A stretch of DNA of 64,000 nucleotides from Megamerina dolium (lineage: Eukaryota; Arthropoda; Insecta; Diptera; Megamerinidae). The DNA is taken from assembly GCA_963854835.1 (NCBI GenBank), contig OY978528.1, positions 34,827,335 to 34,891,334 of the forward strand. Direction: 5' to 3'. The notes under the pieces were generated by a model. That model was given only the letters and a program-made list of their open reading frames with translations. It was not told the DNA's origin and did no database searches. The translations under genes and the position numbers were made by a program. Positions 52,938 through 64,000 of this stretch are shown one piece after another; the first letter of the stretch is position 1, and each line of letters starts with the position of its first letter.

Positions 52938-55900
52938 TATTGAATATTTTCAAATATATTTATGATCATTAATAGTAATCGCCAGAAATAAAGGCCTAAT
53001 ACCGTTTTACCAAACTTTTCATTCTGTCCTCAACGAAATAATCAATATTATCATTAGCAAAAATAATAAATAAAATAAACATGCATACAAGTATATGTGC
53101 ACGTACATACATATATATGGAGGCAGAGAGATTCCATAAATTCTACCATATACCCCACAAAACATGTGGTATGTAAACATGTGATTGCATATGACTACTG
53201 TCAGCCATTCACACTCACTGAATGAATCTAAAGCAGATCTGTTAACAAAATATCAAATATATTTCCAGCATATGATTCTATTTGTGCGAGTAAAGCGTTT
53301 CCTGAAATAACTTTGCAATAAAAACAGAATTCGACTTTGCAATTAAAAAAATATTTTTAAATCTTTTTTTAACTAACTGTTCTGCAAATCCCTTTGAAGC
53401 TTCTCCTATTAAGTCATGTGTCAATTTTTATTTGTATTCAAAGAGTTTTGACCGCAAAAAATATGAACAGCTCTAATGGATACACACACAAGCTGGATTC
53501 TTAGAATGACTGGCAATTACATAAAAAATATTTAATTGTATTTGTACCACACTATGCATTACCATTTCCATTTATTGGCATAAAAATGTTTTACAGCCAT
53601 ATATATTACATTATTTTTCCTTCCATCACAACTATACACACACACATACACTCCCTCATAGCCTTCTATATCTGTATACACATATGTAAGGCACATACGT
53701 ATGTTAGCTATCAAAGCTGCTAGCCAATCATTTGAGTTGAAGATGTGACCTTTTTTTGCTTTGACCTATACTTTTCTTTGTTTTATTTGAATTCGTTTTT
53801 TTTTTTAATTTTTATTTGCTTAACACAATTGTGGTCATCCATATGTTCAAAGCGTATGCGTGAGTAGGTAAATACAAAATGAAATACTGCCTCACTACTC
53901 TATATAAGGCCTTTGAATATGAAAATATTGGAATTGCTTTCCATTTATGAAATAGTACAATCGCTAGTCACTAGTATGTATACATATTTAATTGCGTTTG
54001 AATACAAATCGATGATTGAATGAATTTTTATTTTTTCTTTTGGTTTCAATACATGGCGTATGAGTTAAATGTAATTGTGGAATTGTATAATAAATTATTT
54101 GTTATTCACATGCATACACATACATTACGAGGCAATATTATTGATATATTTCTATTAAAATTATTTGTTTCAAATACGCTATATATGCTTATACGTCATT
54201 ATGTGTTTTCCGAAAAAAAAAAAAAACATTTACAAAAGTAAGCAAACGATATAAACAATGAATTTAAGTGAGTTAATTAATTGTAATATATATACTCAAA
54301 CACACAGTTTGGATGACTAAACCAACCAAACCCAAACCATAACCTAGAGATGTCAAGTACATTCGTATACAAAAAAAAAGCATTAAAAAATTAGTACGGG
54401 TAGTTAAACAAAACAAAACAAAAAGAAACTACAACAATTGATTATATTTTCTCTCTTTCGCTCCATCTGTTTAGTACAAAGACAATGGGAGTACGCAGTA
54501 AATAAATATAATACTCGTATAAATGCATCATGACATCACAATATAATTACTAAAACTTCAAAAACGACATTTCCGACATAGATTACGTCATGTCAAATAC
54601 ACAGACTGTTTCACAGACTATTTATTTTCAATGCGAGGTGAAATACACTTTTGCTTTGTCGTTGTCGTTGTTGTTATTGCTTGTGGCCTTTGTATCGCTA
54701 CTTCGTCAACACATTGTGGGTCAATAGTAAGTATCATTATTAATACAAGTGATCATTATCATCATCATCATTTTAGTCATTATCATTGTTATCATTATTG
54801 ATATTTATTTACGCAGTACTTTCAATGACAGTACATATTGTACATAATATCGTATGCCATTATTCGCTGTATAATATAGACTTGTATTAATCTTTTTCAA
54901 GCAAGAATTTTTTAGCAGCCAAACCTCCTATACCTAATACGAAATTCTACTCTAGTTATTCTAGTTTGTTGAAATTAAGTATCAAGAGAATATCTTCAGT
55001 CTTTAAAATACACTGAAATGCCTTTGAATAGGCATGAGTCCGAATAGAGGGATTCTTCGATACCCAATGTTGAAAATATGTTATAAATAAATATACCGCT
55101 TAATTTTTTATTTACAAATTAAAGTTTAATTTTTTGTTTCGATTTATTTCTAAAGATTCACAAGATATTTACTTCGCAGATATACGCAACATGTTGCAGT
55201 GTGCTGGCAACATGATTTACCAATCGTCAAAAGTGATAATGACAGCTTATTGAAATTTGATTGACGAAGAAAAAAGAAAAAAAATAATAAACAACGAATT
55301 GATTTTTTGTTATTATGTAAATACACAGGTAGTTCAATTCGCTATTTCTGTAGGCCTATTAATAATTTGACGCTCAACAAAAATGATGAACTTTGTGCTA
55401 CCGGGTCAACACTTTTCCAATACGACAATTTTAAAGTGAAAAAATGTACAAGGGTGGTGAAATTTAGGATTTCCCACTTCCACACTTCCTCACGTGCACA
55501 TGATGTTTTCGATTATCTGTCAAAAATTTTGCAAGAGAACGAAAGCGCAACTACCTGTACTTTTTGTATTATGGATTTTTTGTATCATGGATTTTTGTAT
55601 CATATTTTATATATTCGCATAATATTCGGATTAACCTTAGTAATGTGCTTCGATTTTCCATGAAATTAATGTAAAAAATAGAAGAAAATTCGTAATATTC
55701 GCAACAAACTAACAACATTTTTTACAACAAACATTTACATTTCTTCGGGTTTCATAGAAATTGAAATTATTGTTAATAAAAACCATGTGGAAATAAAAAT
55801 GATAGTTTATTGAAGTTTTATTAAAATCCCTACAATATAAATAAAATATCAACATTTTTTTAGAAATGTATATACAATGATCGTTCGAAGAAAAGATTAA

Positions 55901-55951
55901 ACGAGAATTGACATTGCTACTACCTCAAGCTTAATTCTATGTTTGGATTTC
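52938..55951. other. Gene-free stretch
   Basis: No gene or element recognised. The 118-codon frame at 55307-55663 has no ATG-based start that I trust and no recognisable motif. Confidence 0.5.
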
Positions 55952-56045
55952 ACAACAACAAAAGTTCGGTATTCTTACGAAATTAACTGTAAACAACAAA
56001 AAACAAATTATACTCATATTTCATCTGTGCAAAACTTAAGCAACT
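55952..56045 (+). repeat. Left inner inverted repeat of the Tc1-like element
   Basis: Begins ACAACAACAAAAGTTCGG and ends TGCAAAACTTAAGCAACT. It matches the reverse complement of 57261-57357 base for base as far as I can compare. Likely inner transposase-binding arm. Confidence 0.92.
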
Positions 56046-56194
56046 CGGAGTGCAAAGGTGTTCGATATTTCTTTGTTCAGAAAATAACGGATCTTTTTCG
56101 GAGTTTTTTCTGCTTTGTGCATTAAAATTGATCTAACTCAGTACAAAAAAGTCTTTCTTAGCGCACAGTTCTTTCAAACATATTGAAATCCAAA

Positions 56195-57259
56195 ATGCAA
56201 CGTGTCCGTTATAGTCATCAATTTAAGATGAAGGTTATATCGTTATTTAAGGAAGGAAAACCACAGAATGACATTGCAAAATCATTAAATATCAACAAAT
56301 CTAAGATATCAAGATGGATACGATTATTTGAAAAAACTGGTAGCGTTACAGATCGAAATTCAGGAGGAAGACCCCAACAAATTTCTTATAGGGAAGCTAT
56401 TCAAATTAAAAAATTGATTAAAAAAAATCCGTTCATGTCTTCAAAAGATATAGTAAATACTCTTAATTTAAATGTCGATTCAAGCACAGTAAGAAGGCAT
56501 TTGATTAAAGTTGGTTTAAAAAGCTACAAAGCGGTAAAGAAACCAATGCTTACACCAAAACATGTAAAAAAAAGGTATGTTTGGTTTAATGCCGTCAAAA
56601 CAAAAACAACAACATATATTTTTTTTTCCAGACTTGAATTTGCTAAGAAGTACGTGGGCTGGTCCATAAAAAAGTGGTTTGGCGTACTGTTCAGTGATGA
56701 AGTTAAAATAAATTTATTTAATTCAGACGGAATAATAAGAGTTCGACATGCGAAAGGTGAAGGCCTCAATCCGCGATACTGTAAAATGACTGTAAAGCAT
56801 GGAGGAGGGAACGTCATGGTGTGGGCGTGTTTTTCGGGGAGTGGACTTGGTCCGTTGCATAGGATTGACCACAAAATGGACAGATTTATGTATAAGGACA
56901 TCTTAGAAACAGCAATGTTGCCTTTTGCGGAATGGAATATGCCACTTCGATGGGTGTTTCAGCACGACAATGATCCGAAACACACATCAAAGTTTGTGAA
57001 GGATTGGCTACAGTCAAATAAGATTCAAGTGCTTGATTGGCCGGCACAATCGCCCGACTTGAATCCTATTGAAAATTTGTTTTCAATTTTAAAACGAGGC
57101 TTGGGCTCAAAGCGCTTTAAAAATAAAGACGAACTATTTTTAGGCCTCAAAACTGAATGGGAAAATATAAATAAATCATATTTAACGAAATTAGTAGCTT
57201 CTATGCCCAAAAGGTGTGCTGCAGTAATTAAAAATAAGGGATACTACACAAAATATTAA
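56195..57259 (+). CDS. Tc1-like DD34E transposase, apparently intact, with putative 57-bp intron
   Basis: Cut-and-paste transposase that would bind the element's repeats and insert at TA in the nucleus. The first ATG is at 56195 (a TTG lies 12 bases earlier). Unspliced length is 354 aa; splicing 56575-56631 gives 335 aa, close to the usual 340. The N-terminal ~115 residues form two helix-turn-helix units (QNDIAKSLNINKSKISRWIR; SSTVRRHLIKVGL) with GGRPQQ between them. Catalytic Asp 149 (LFSDEVKINLF), Asp 239 (QHDNDPKHTS) and Glu 274 (SPDLNPIENLF) use spliced numbering, with 34 residues between the last two. C-terminal SMPKRCAAVIKNKG is typical of Tc1. No stop or frameshift is visible, so activity is possible. 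Confidence 0.95.
   Translation: MQRVRYSHQFKMKVISLFKEGKPQNDIAKSLNINKSKISRWIRLFEKTGSVTDRNSGGRPQQISYREAIQIKKLIKKNPFMSSKDIVNTLNLNVDSSTVRRHLIKVGLKSYKAVKKPMLTPKHVKKRYVWFNAVKTKTTTYIFFSRLEFAKKYVGWSIKKWFGVLFSDEVKINLFNSDGIIRVRHAKGEGLNPRYCKMTVKHGGGNVMVWACFSGSGLGPLHRIDHKMDRFMYKDILETAMLPFAEWNMPLRWVFQHDNDPKHTSKFVKDWLQSNKIQVLDWPAQSPDLNPIENLFSILKRGLGSKRFKNKDELFLGLKTEWENINKSYLTKLVASMPKRCAAVIKNKGYYTKY
56575..56631 (+). other. Putative in-frame mini-intron in the transposase
   Basis: GTATGT donor, T-rich tract and TTCCAG acceptor enclose 57 bp (19 codons) with no stop. Removing it joins KKR to LEFAKKYVGW, restoring the continuous family stretch '(K/R)RLEFAKKY..W'; leaving it in inserts 19 residues rich in Thr, Lys and aromatics that do not fit the family. 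Minos, a related fly Tc1-type element, is known to carry an intron of about 60 bp in its transposase gene. Confidence 0.82.
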
Positions 57260-57260
57260 A

Positions 57261-57357
57261 AGTTGCTTAAGTTTTGCACAGATGAAATATGAGTATAATT
57301 TGTTTTTTGTTGTTTACAGTTAATTTCGTAAGAATACCGAACTTTTGTTGTTGTTGT
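57261..57357 (+). repeat. Right inner inverted repeat of the Tc1-like element
   Basis: Begins AGTTGCTTAAGTTTTGCACA one base after the stop codon of the transposase. Inverse of 55952-56045. Confidence 0.92.
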
Positions 57358-57454
57358 TTTTTATGTATTTAATGAAGGAACAAATAAATATTAAAACATT
57401 CAATCTAAGCGCTTTTATTTTTTAGTAAATTTGAAATCAATGAGAGCACTATGC

Positions 57455-57478
57455 CAGTTGCTTAAGTTTTGCAAAATA

Positions 57479-57481
<3 letters not shown>
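57455..57481 (+). repeat. Right outer terminal repeat of the Tc1-like element
   Basis: CAGTTGCTTAAGTTTTGCA repeats the start of the inner arm and is followed by AAATACTG, then TA. Read inward it begins CAGTATTTTGC, a Tc1-family-like terminus. Confidence 0.85.
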
Positions 57482-57888
<407 letters not shown>

Positions 57889-58322
57889 CTGGCCATAGCG
57901 TTGTATGGAAAAATTTAAAAAAAACCAATCCAAATGTTTTGGCACTGAAAAATATGAGGTTTTTGATAACAAAACTTATGCATATTTTTAATTATTTTTT
58001 TTTTTAACTTCCGAGTAACTCCGGGTTGAGCCCAAAGTTTTATTATATTACCCATTGATCACCCCTATTATGATTTTTGTGCTACTAGCGACAACGATAC
58101 AAAGTTACCTAACAGTTCATCGATGTTAAGTAACATTTTTTCCAAGATTTAATAACAAAGTGTAGCAAACTAGACATCGCCACTGATAATGGTAATTTTA
58201 TTACGCTACAAAAACTAGACGTCGCCACTGACAACGGTAGGTTTTGTTATCTCCAACCTCATATTTTTCAGGGCGAAAGTTTTACTTTTCGAAAAAAAAA
58301 TTCACTAAGTAATAGTACTACA
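57889..58322. repeat. Imperfect fold-back repeat (possible MITE)
   Basis: GAAAAATATGAGG and GATAACAAAAC on the left (57945-57975) recur inverted as GTTTTGTTATC and CCTCATATTTTTC on the right (58232-58262). Outer parts share TAGTACTA-like ends (57889 and 58315). Inside, an AAACTAGACATCGCCACTG unit is directly repeated about 43 bp later with changes. No coding. Confidence 0.6.
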
Positions 58323-59592
58323 ATTGAAATAAATAGAGTACATGCTCTTTTTAGAAATGTTGATGAAATGTTGACCCAAATACAAATATCACTTTTTGCC
58401 CGAGGAGAAGTTAACGTGCAATATCACATGAAATAACATAGTATTGTTGATTTAGTTACTACACCTTAAGCTTATTGATAAATTTGAATTGTATATTAAA
58501 TTGTTGTCAAATGTCATACAGATTTCATTGCTGTTGTTCCCAACATTTTTCTTACAGAAATTTAAATTCTGAATGCTATTAGAGAATATGTTGAAAATGA
58601 CAGAGACAGTTCATTGCAATTTGATAGACAATCCAAATAATAAAAATAGAATTCAACAGTTTTTTGAGAATGTGCTGAAGAAATGTTTGCTCAGAGACAC
58701 ATGGCACTTTTTACCTGAAGAAAATTTACGTTGCTTGTGAAATTGGACATGAACTTACATTACGTAATTCACTACATATTTTAGTGCGGTAGCAAAATAT
58801 TAGATAAGGAGCATTCAGTCGTTTCATCTATCACAAAGAATACGCTTATTTTGTGATTTTATCCCTGATTAATTTCTGCAATTATTTACTATGTGCTATT
58901 GTCGTCCTAGTGCTATATTTAAATCTCAATATTGAACCAATGAAGAAGACTTTGAAAAACTAAAAAGGCACTATTATTTCTTTCTGCACTGTATAAAAAT
59001 TGATTTTTACATATTACTTATGTACTAGTTATACTTATTTCATAAGTATTTAATTTATGGGTTAATGGAAATGTAAGAAAAAATAAAACAAAAGTACAAA
59101 TGGGAAAAATCACGCACACAGGCAAAAACCAAAAGTGCCTTAGGATAACAATAACAACAAGTAAACAATGAGCAACAATATATCTATTATTATTACTGTT
59201 ATTATTATTATTTGTTGTTTGTTGATTGTTACGCACGTGTTATGCAAAAGTGCGACGCAAAAGCCAACACAACACAAAATAACAAATAAACGCATGTTTA
59301 TCAAATTGAACAAAAACAACAAAAAATGAGCTAACAAAACAGTTCTACATGAAAGTGTAAGTGGTTAAGCGAGTGTGATAGTGAATGTGTGTGTCCCTTG
59401 CGGATACATAAAATATTGTAAGTAGTACATACATGCCTACTCGTAAATACAAAAAGCAAGCGAAAGTTATGTGCTTTTTTAAGTGAACATGTGGGTGAAT
59501 GAGTAAAGCTGGAGTGTTGGAAATTGATTAATTTGAATAGATGCATAGATATCTATGGATACAATATAATATTTACATACAATATCATATAC
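58323..59592. other. Gene-free stretch
   Basis: AT-rich DNA; no gene recognised. Confidence 0.55.
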
Positions 59593-61157
59593 AAGGTGAT
59601 TTTTTAGCAATTTTCTTTTTGGCAATAATGTGTTTGGCAACTCAGCTGTAAATACTAAGAATTTATTGAATCTTTCTACCATTCAGAGAAACTCACAATA
59701 AGTATTCAAATCTTACAAACTAACTTAAAATTATGTGATATTCCCGATGTTCCATCACAATTTGTTGAGTCGCGAGGTTTAGCATTTACACGGCGTATTC
59801 AATGTGTCATTTCTTTTTAGTCGTAGATGGCCTGTGCTCGGCGACAATTGCCTAGCAAGAGGACTGGATGGTTGTGTAATTTTTGAATGTAGCTTCTGCA
59901 GGACTTTGCAACTTCCTCAGAAATTGTGGGTACATTTAAATGTCGATGGATGTTAACGTTCCGCAGGTACTTGGATTGTATTCGCTGCAATTTTTCGATA
60001 TTCGAGGGAGATGGCTTCAGGCTTCAGGATTGCTTTATATAATAGCACTTTGTATTCGAGATTCAACTTTGATCTTTTGTGTAACAGCCACCGTAACTGA
60101 TTAACTGATCTGAGTTTTCTTTGCCTCTATGTGATTTTTCCAGGTCAGCCTTCTGTCGAGGTGAATACCCCAGTACTTTGTTGAGCAACATTGTGGAACT
60201 GATTGGCCATTAATTTTAAGTGGGGGACATGTATCTGGCCTTAGCGTGAAGGTTACATGTACGCTCTTTGATTCATTGACTTTTATACGCCATTTTGCTA
60301 GCCAGATTTCGAGGGAATCGACATGAGTCTGCAGGAGTTTAGTAGCTTCTATGGGGTTAGAGCGAGAGCACAATATTGCCGTATCATCAGCAAAGGTCGA
60401 TATGAATGTATAGTTATTGTTGGGCACATCTGAAGTGTATAAGAGATACAGTAAGGGGACCAAAATGCTTCCATGAGGAACGCCAGCGTGAATATCCAAT
60501 GGATTTGTTGTGTAATCCTTGTGATGTACGAGAAATTGTCTTTTCGTCAGATAGGTACTAAGCAATGAGGAGACATTTGCAGGCAGTAATAGTTGTAGTT
60601 TGTAAATATGACCATCGTGCCATATCGAGAGCTTGAGTGATATCAAGAAAGACAGCTGAGCAATACTTTTTTTCTTCAAAAGTGTTCCTTATCAGAGTTA
60701 CAATGCTTGCTCTATTGTGCCGTGCTGTTTTATAAATTCCAACTGATGTTGCACATTATTGCATTTTTTATCACAATTCATGCTCCGTTCATTTATTTAT
60801 TCATTTTATGGTCAGTTTGGGTAACCTTCTGAGGCGGCTATTCTGAATCTTCTGACTAAATTTCGCACCAAATTTACATTATTGGACATTGAACCACCAA
60901 CACGCATACGTAGAATGCGGACAGAGGAAAATATCGCAGCTGTATACGCCAGTGTTGTTGATGACCGTGAATTATCGACTTATTCGTGAGATACGTATAA
61001 ACCATTTTATGCGTAGCCGCGGTCAACATTTACATGAAATCATTGAATTATATAGATCGTTCTATAGACTCAAATAAAGATTCACATACATTTCTCTAAA
61101 TTTTATGTGCTTTTTCTTAAATCAAAAAATCCTAGGCTCCTAAAAAATCACCCTGCA
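59593..61157 (+). mobile_element. Decayed IS630-like element carrying a nested Jockey-like insertion
   Basis: Ends are AAGGTGATTTTTTAG (59593) and, inverted, CAGGGTGATTTTTTAGGAG (61157), short matching termini. Right of the nested retrotransposon, 60830-60968 reads EAAILNLLTKFRTKFTLLDI then RRMRTEENIAAVYASVVDD, the DNA-binding part of the same transposase subgroup as 30669 and 39245 ('TE.NIAAV..SV.ED'). From 60990, NHFMRSRGQHLHEII resembles its last residues ('RGQHLNDIIF'). Everything between, including all three catalytic residues, is deleted. Confidence 0.72.
59815..60770 (-). mobile_element. Jockey-like non-LTR retrotransposon fragment (reverse transcriptase)
   Basis: Minus strand; the 192-codon open block at 60101-60679 contains GVPHGSILVPLLYLLYTSD (residues 66-84 of the block) and FADDTAIL (96-103), the catalytic reverse-transcriptase signature with both Asp present. 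IKVNESKSVHVTFT follows, then WGIHLDRRLTW. Past the block, other frames give RWLLHKRSKLNLEYKVLLYKAILK and, near 59830, the last residues. Upstream, IRNTFEEKKYCSAVFLDITQALD lies in a shifted frame. It is therefore 5'-truncated and frameshifted, inserted in the IS630-like element. The endonuclease domain is absent. Confidence 0.88.
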
Positions 61158-62046
61158 CTAGCAGTTACAATAGCACTATCCCAATTTGTATTATTCATAA
61201 ATTAATTACTTAGATATGTTTGTATTATTCCACAATATTTGATCTGCCATTTAATGAGTCAGTGAGTCAGAAATATTATATACCACCTTAATATCCCCAT
61301 CATCCACATAATCATTATAACAGTTGTAATTAAATTAAATTTTTTTGTTTACATTGTTTCACGTAGAAGACCACTGTTTATCAACTGACTGCATTTAATT
61401 CCATATACTCAATACTCTCATGCACATACAGTCAGGGCATTGCACATGTATACATATATACGTATGTACCAAACATGCCGCACACGCGGTTATTATTAAA
61501 ATTAATTAAATTAAATTCATTCATTCCTTTCAATCGTTTCATTCTTTCAATTTCATTCATTCATATACTTTCTGTTGCTATTGCCGTTGTACTATAATGT
61601 TATCGTTAAGCATATCACCCGTTGGCCGCTTCAGAAGTTCAATGAAAGTTCCTGTTTATTGTAATTATTGTTGTTGTTGTTCTTTTTGCATCTACATACA
61701 AAGACAGCATGTACATATACAACTGAAAATATAAAATACAATTGGCCTGTCATCATCAATTGCCATCATTGCCGTTGGTGAGTTAGAGTTACATTTGTAC
61801 TACATACAGCAAGCAGTTGGGTGTACTTCATTCACTTGCTTGTACTTGCAAATATGCGTACAATTATCTCACAGACAATCGACGGAAGACAACACATAGT
61901 CATATAGCACTCATCATATGTAGCAATGGCTTAGTACGGTAGACTTTTGCTAGCAAGTTAAAATACCATACACTCAAGTGCATCTTAATTGACATTGAAG
62001 ATTGAGATTTAGATATAAATATTTGTATTATATTGTGATGCGTATA

Positions 62047-62110
<64 letters not shown>

Positions 62111-62515
62111 AATACTTAGTTTTATTTTTTATCCTGAATATGGTTTTTTTGTTTGTTTTTTTACTGTAAGAGATTTTCATAGGCAGAAGCGGATATACTT
62201 ATACTATATACGTAGTAGTAAATAATTATAAAATACAATAAAACTAATGAAGAAATTTATTACATGATTTCACAAATATCGGATAAATAACTTTTAATTC
62301 AATTCCTGCGCATTTTAAACTATTTATGTAAAGTACATAATTGTGTATTGCAAATTCTCTGATTGGAGTTACAGTCTAATTTATTCAATCTATATTATTA
62401 TCAGTTTCATCTATATCGGACACACCTAAGAAATGAGAACTGTATAAAAGTGAAAATATATGTAGGTAGGAATTTTTCTCAGTATTCTGTTCTGTATTTG
62501 TGTGTGCTTGTAGAC
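61158..62515. other. Gene-free stretch
   Basis: No gene recognised. Contains a (TA)n array at about 62050-62107. Confidence 0.6.
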
Positions 62516-62519
62516 GGTG

Positions 62520-62760
62520 AATGTGCTTGAGACTACGTTTTTAGATTACTTCTTCAATAGAGTTAATGTTCAAATCTCGGTGGATGTCTTCGTATGGGAT
62601 GTACCACACAGCATTGATGATGGTGCGAAGAATTTTCGATTTAATTCCTTGAATTTCCTTCATTCAAAATCGTACGTTCAAATTGGCATGATAATTGATT
62701 TATAAATGAATAGTTTACTTGTAACAGAGAGCTTCGACTGCCTGCCCCAAAGCCAAGAGT
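62520..62760 (-). mobile_element. Jockey-like retrotransposon C-terminal relic
   Basis: On the minus strand a frame reads KEIQGIKSKILRTIINAVWY then IPYEDIHRDLNINSIEEVI, the post-RT segment of Jockey-clade proteins ('EIQRFQSK.LR.IVNAPWYVPN..IHRDLNI.TV.EE'). It ends with a stop soon after. There is no catalytic core, so this is a short 3' fragment. Confidence 0.75.
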
Positions 62761-63017
62761 TTCAAGAGTTTCAATATATGTAAGAGAAAATTTTTGAATG
62801 CGAATTTCAGTTAGTTTTATTTGTTATGAACTATAAAATACAATATTTAATATCGATTAGTGCAATTTCAAAACATGTTCAAGAGTCTTTTATTTTGACC
62901 AAAGTGTTTTTTATCATTTTGCGTGTTATTAACCTTAATATGTGGTATCTCGAGGGCTGAAATATAAGGACGACTCTATTAATTAATCTTCATTAAAAAG
63001 AATTTTCCCCAAACATA

Positions 63018-64000
63018 TTGGGTGTACAAGTATGTTTTAAATGATTTTCAACAGAGATCGTAAGTAGTAATAAATTGGATCAGATAATACGGCAACTATC
63101 TTCATGTTGAAGCTTCTTCATCAGGCTAATGAAATCAGTATGTGCCATTTTTTCGAAGTATAAAAAACATATATGTTTTAGCTCCGACTATGTCTAATTT
63201 TGTGCCTATAAAACCCCATTCGCGGAAAGCTTTGCTTTTTTCGCTTTCATCTGAAGAAAAGTTCAGCGCAAAGTCATCGCATGCTGTGTAAGGCTTATAG
63301 AGAATATGCTCCATCAATTTCAACTTGGGCATTTTGGTTTACATGTTCAAAAGTGGTGATTTTGATACAAGCGATAAAGAGCGTGAGGAAGGGCTTTATT
63401 TTACGAGGACCCGTGTCAAACTGAAAAGGAGCTGAAGCTTTGGGAGTAACTCAACAAACCATTTCATGGCGTCTTAAGAACATGGTTATGATTCAGAAAA
63501 TGGGAAATTAGGTTCAAGAAATCAAGAAACATCTAAAGGCTATTTTTCATATCTGAAATGTTGCTTCAACGGTACAAAGAGAATTCTTTTTGCATCGCGT
63601 CATTACTAGCGACAAAAACTTGATCTATTGCGACAAAAAGTCCAATGTGAGATCTGGCCAACCAACCAAATCGATTCTAAAGCCGAATATGCATAGTTCG
63701 AAGGTGATAGTGTGTATATGGTGAGATCAGAAGGGTAGGTGAAACCATTAATGGCTACGCTAAATACTACCGACAACAGCTCACAAATTCGAAGCGATCA
63801 TTGAACCAAAACCGGACGGAATGAGCGATGACAATGCTCGGCCAGATGTTGCGCAACCCGTTAAAACGTACTTGGAAAATAACAGATGCGAAGACTTACC
63901 GCACCTGCCGCTTACACCAGACGTTGCCGCTTCTGACTACCACTTGTTTCGATCAATGCAGAATACCATGTCCCGAATACCGGTCGATACATTTTGGGAC
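63018..64000 (+). mobile_element. Mos1-like (mauritiana-type) mariner, cut by window end
   Basis: Left end TTGGGTGTACAAGTATG at 63018, preceded by TA, resembles the mauritiana-type terminus (..AGGTGTACAAGTAGG). About 170 bp of leader precedes the gene, as in Mos1. The right end lies outside the window. Confidence 0.85.
63190..64000 (+). pseudogene. Frameshifted mariner transposase (partial, 3' end off window)
   Basis: ATG at 63190 starts MSNFVPIKPHSRKALLF, continuing one frame over as FHLKKSSAQSHRMLCKAYRE, then SGDFDTSDKERE, LGVTQQTISWRLKNM and MIQKMGN: the helix-turn-helix half. Next, LLQRYKEKSFLHRIVTSDKN holds the first catalytic Asp (family VTGDEKW). SGQPTKSILKPNMHSSKVIV follows, then DNARPDVAQPVKTYLE (second Asp) and VAASDYHLFRSMQN (third Asp). 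All three Asp are kept, but at least four frameshifts or stops disable the gene. The reverse-strand frame at 63135-63332 is only its shadow. Confidence 0.88.

Larger units (their letters stand above)
55952..57481 (+). mobile_element. Tc1-like DNA transposon, left outer end missing
   Basis: Inner inverted repeats of about 94 bp (55952-56045 and 57261-57357) look identical by eye. The right side has a second, outer repeat (57455-57481) that restarts CAGTTGCTTAAGTTTTGCA and ends AATACTG next to TA, a typical Tc1-family terminus (CAGTATT... inverted). This gives an IR/DR-like double-repeat arm on the right. On the left no outer repeat is found before 55952, so that arm seems truncated or replaced. 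The transposase frame between the arms is open. The right end lies directly in a (TA)n array, consistent with TA target choice. Confidence 0.9.

Noticed and set aside
55307..55663. 118-codon frame
   Set aside because: No ATG at the start of the frame, no recognised motif, codon use like surrounding DNA.
56524..56901. 125-codon reverse frame
   Set aside because: Antisense shadow of the Tc1-like transposase.
63135..63332. 65-codon reverse frame beginning MPKLKLMEH
   Set aside because: Antisense shadow of the mariner transposase N-terminal region.

Overview
This is AT-rich, repeat-laden nuclear DNA from a eukaryote, most likely a higher fly. The frequent tephritid/drosophilid-style microsatellites (acatacatatgta-type runs, (TA)n, (CAG)n and TTG/TTA tracts), 57-80 bp introns and the mix of mariner, Tc1, Jockey-like and R1-like relics fit a tephritid fruit fly, but the species is an inference. 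I find no bacterial operons, no rRNA, no CRISPR and no convincing host protein-coding exon. The window reads as intergenic or long-intron DNA serving as a landing ground for transposable elements (TEs). The only intact long reading frame is a Tc1-type transposase near 56.2-57.3 kb.

Layout. 1-3.4 kb: gene-free, microsatellites. 3.4-5.9 kb: non-autonomous element with inverted ends and an internal array of about 298-bp monomers, part of it duplicated as a 596-bp dimer; a short-array copy lies inverted at 35.3-36.6 kb and a fragment at 31.1 kb. 8.1-11.7 kb: four copies of a tRNA-derived SINE, two of them head to head around a (TA)n array. 14.3 kb: possible decayed two-exon reading frame. 15.1-15.8 kb: R1-like retrotransposon relic. 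20.7-25.8 kb: short inverted repeats, a CAG run, a 273-bp (TA)n array, a Tc1/mariner relic and an internally deleted mariner with long inverted ends. 28-39.9 kb: SINE, IS630-like, mariner and MITE relics. 41.7-52.9 kb: three retrotransposon relics, three SINEs and a deleted DD37D mariner-type element. 56-57.5 kb: the Tc1-like element. 57.5-61.2 kb: (TA)n, a SINE, a fold-back repeat and a Jockey-like fragment nested in an IS630-like element. 62.5-64 kb: another Jockey-like fragment and a Mos1-like mariner running off the end.

How it works together. The autonomous families visible here could supply enzymes for the non-autonomous ones: a LINE for the SINE, mariner transposases for the deleted mariners and MITEs. 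The SINE is the best-supported recurring unit: A and B boxes, target-site duplications at several copies, truncated copies, and a variant with a different 3' tail. The Tc1-like element is the only one that looks recently functional. It carries an in-frame 57-bp apparent intron, but one outer terminal repeat seems to be missing. All homology statements come from motif reading by eye, without database searches.
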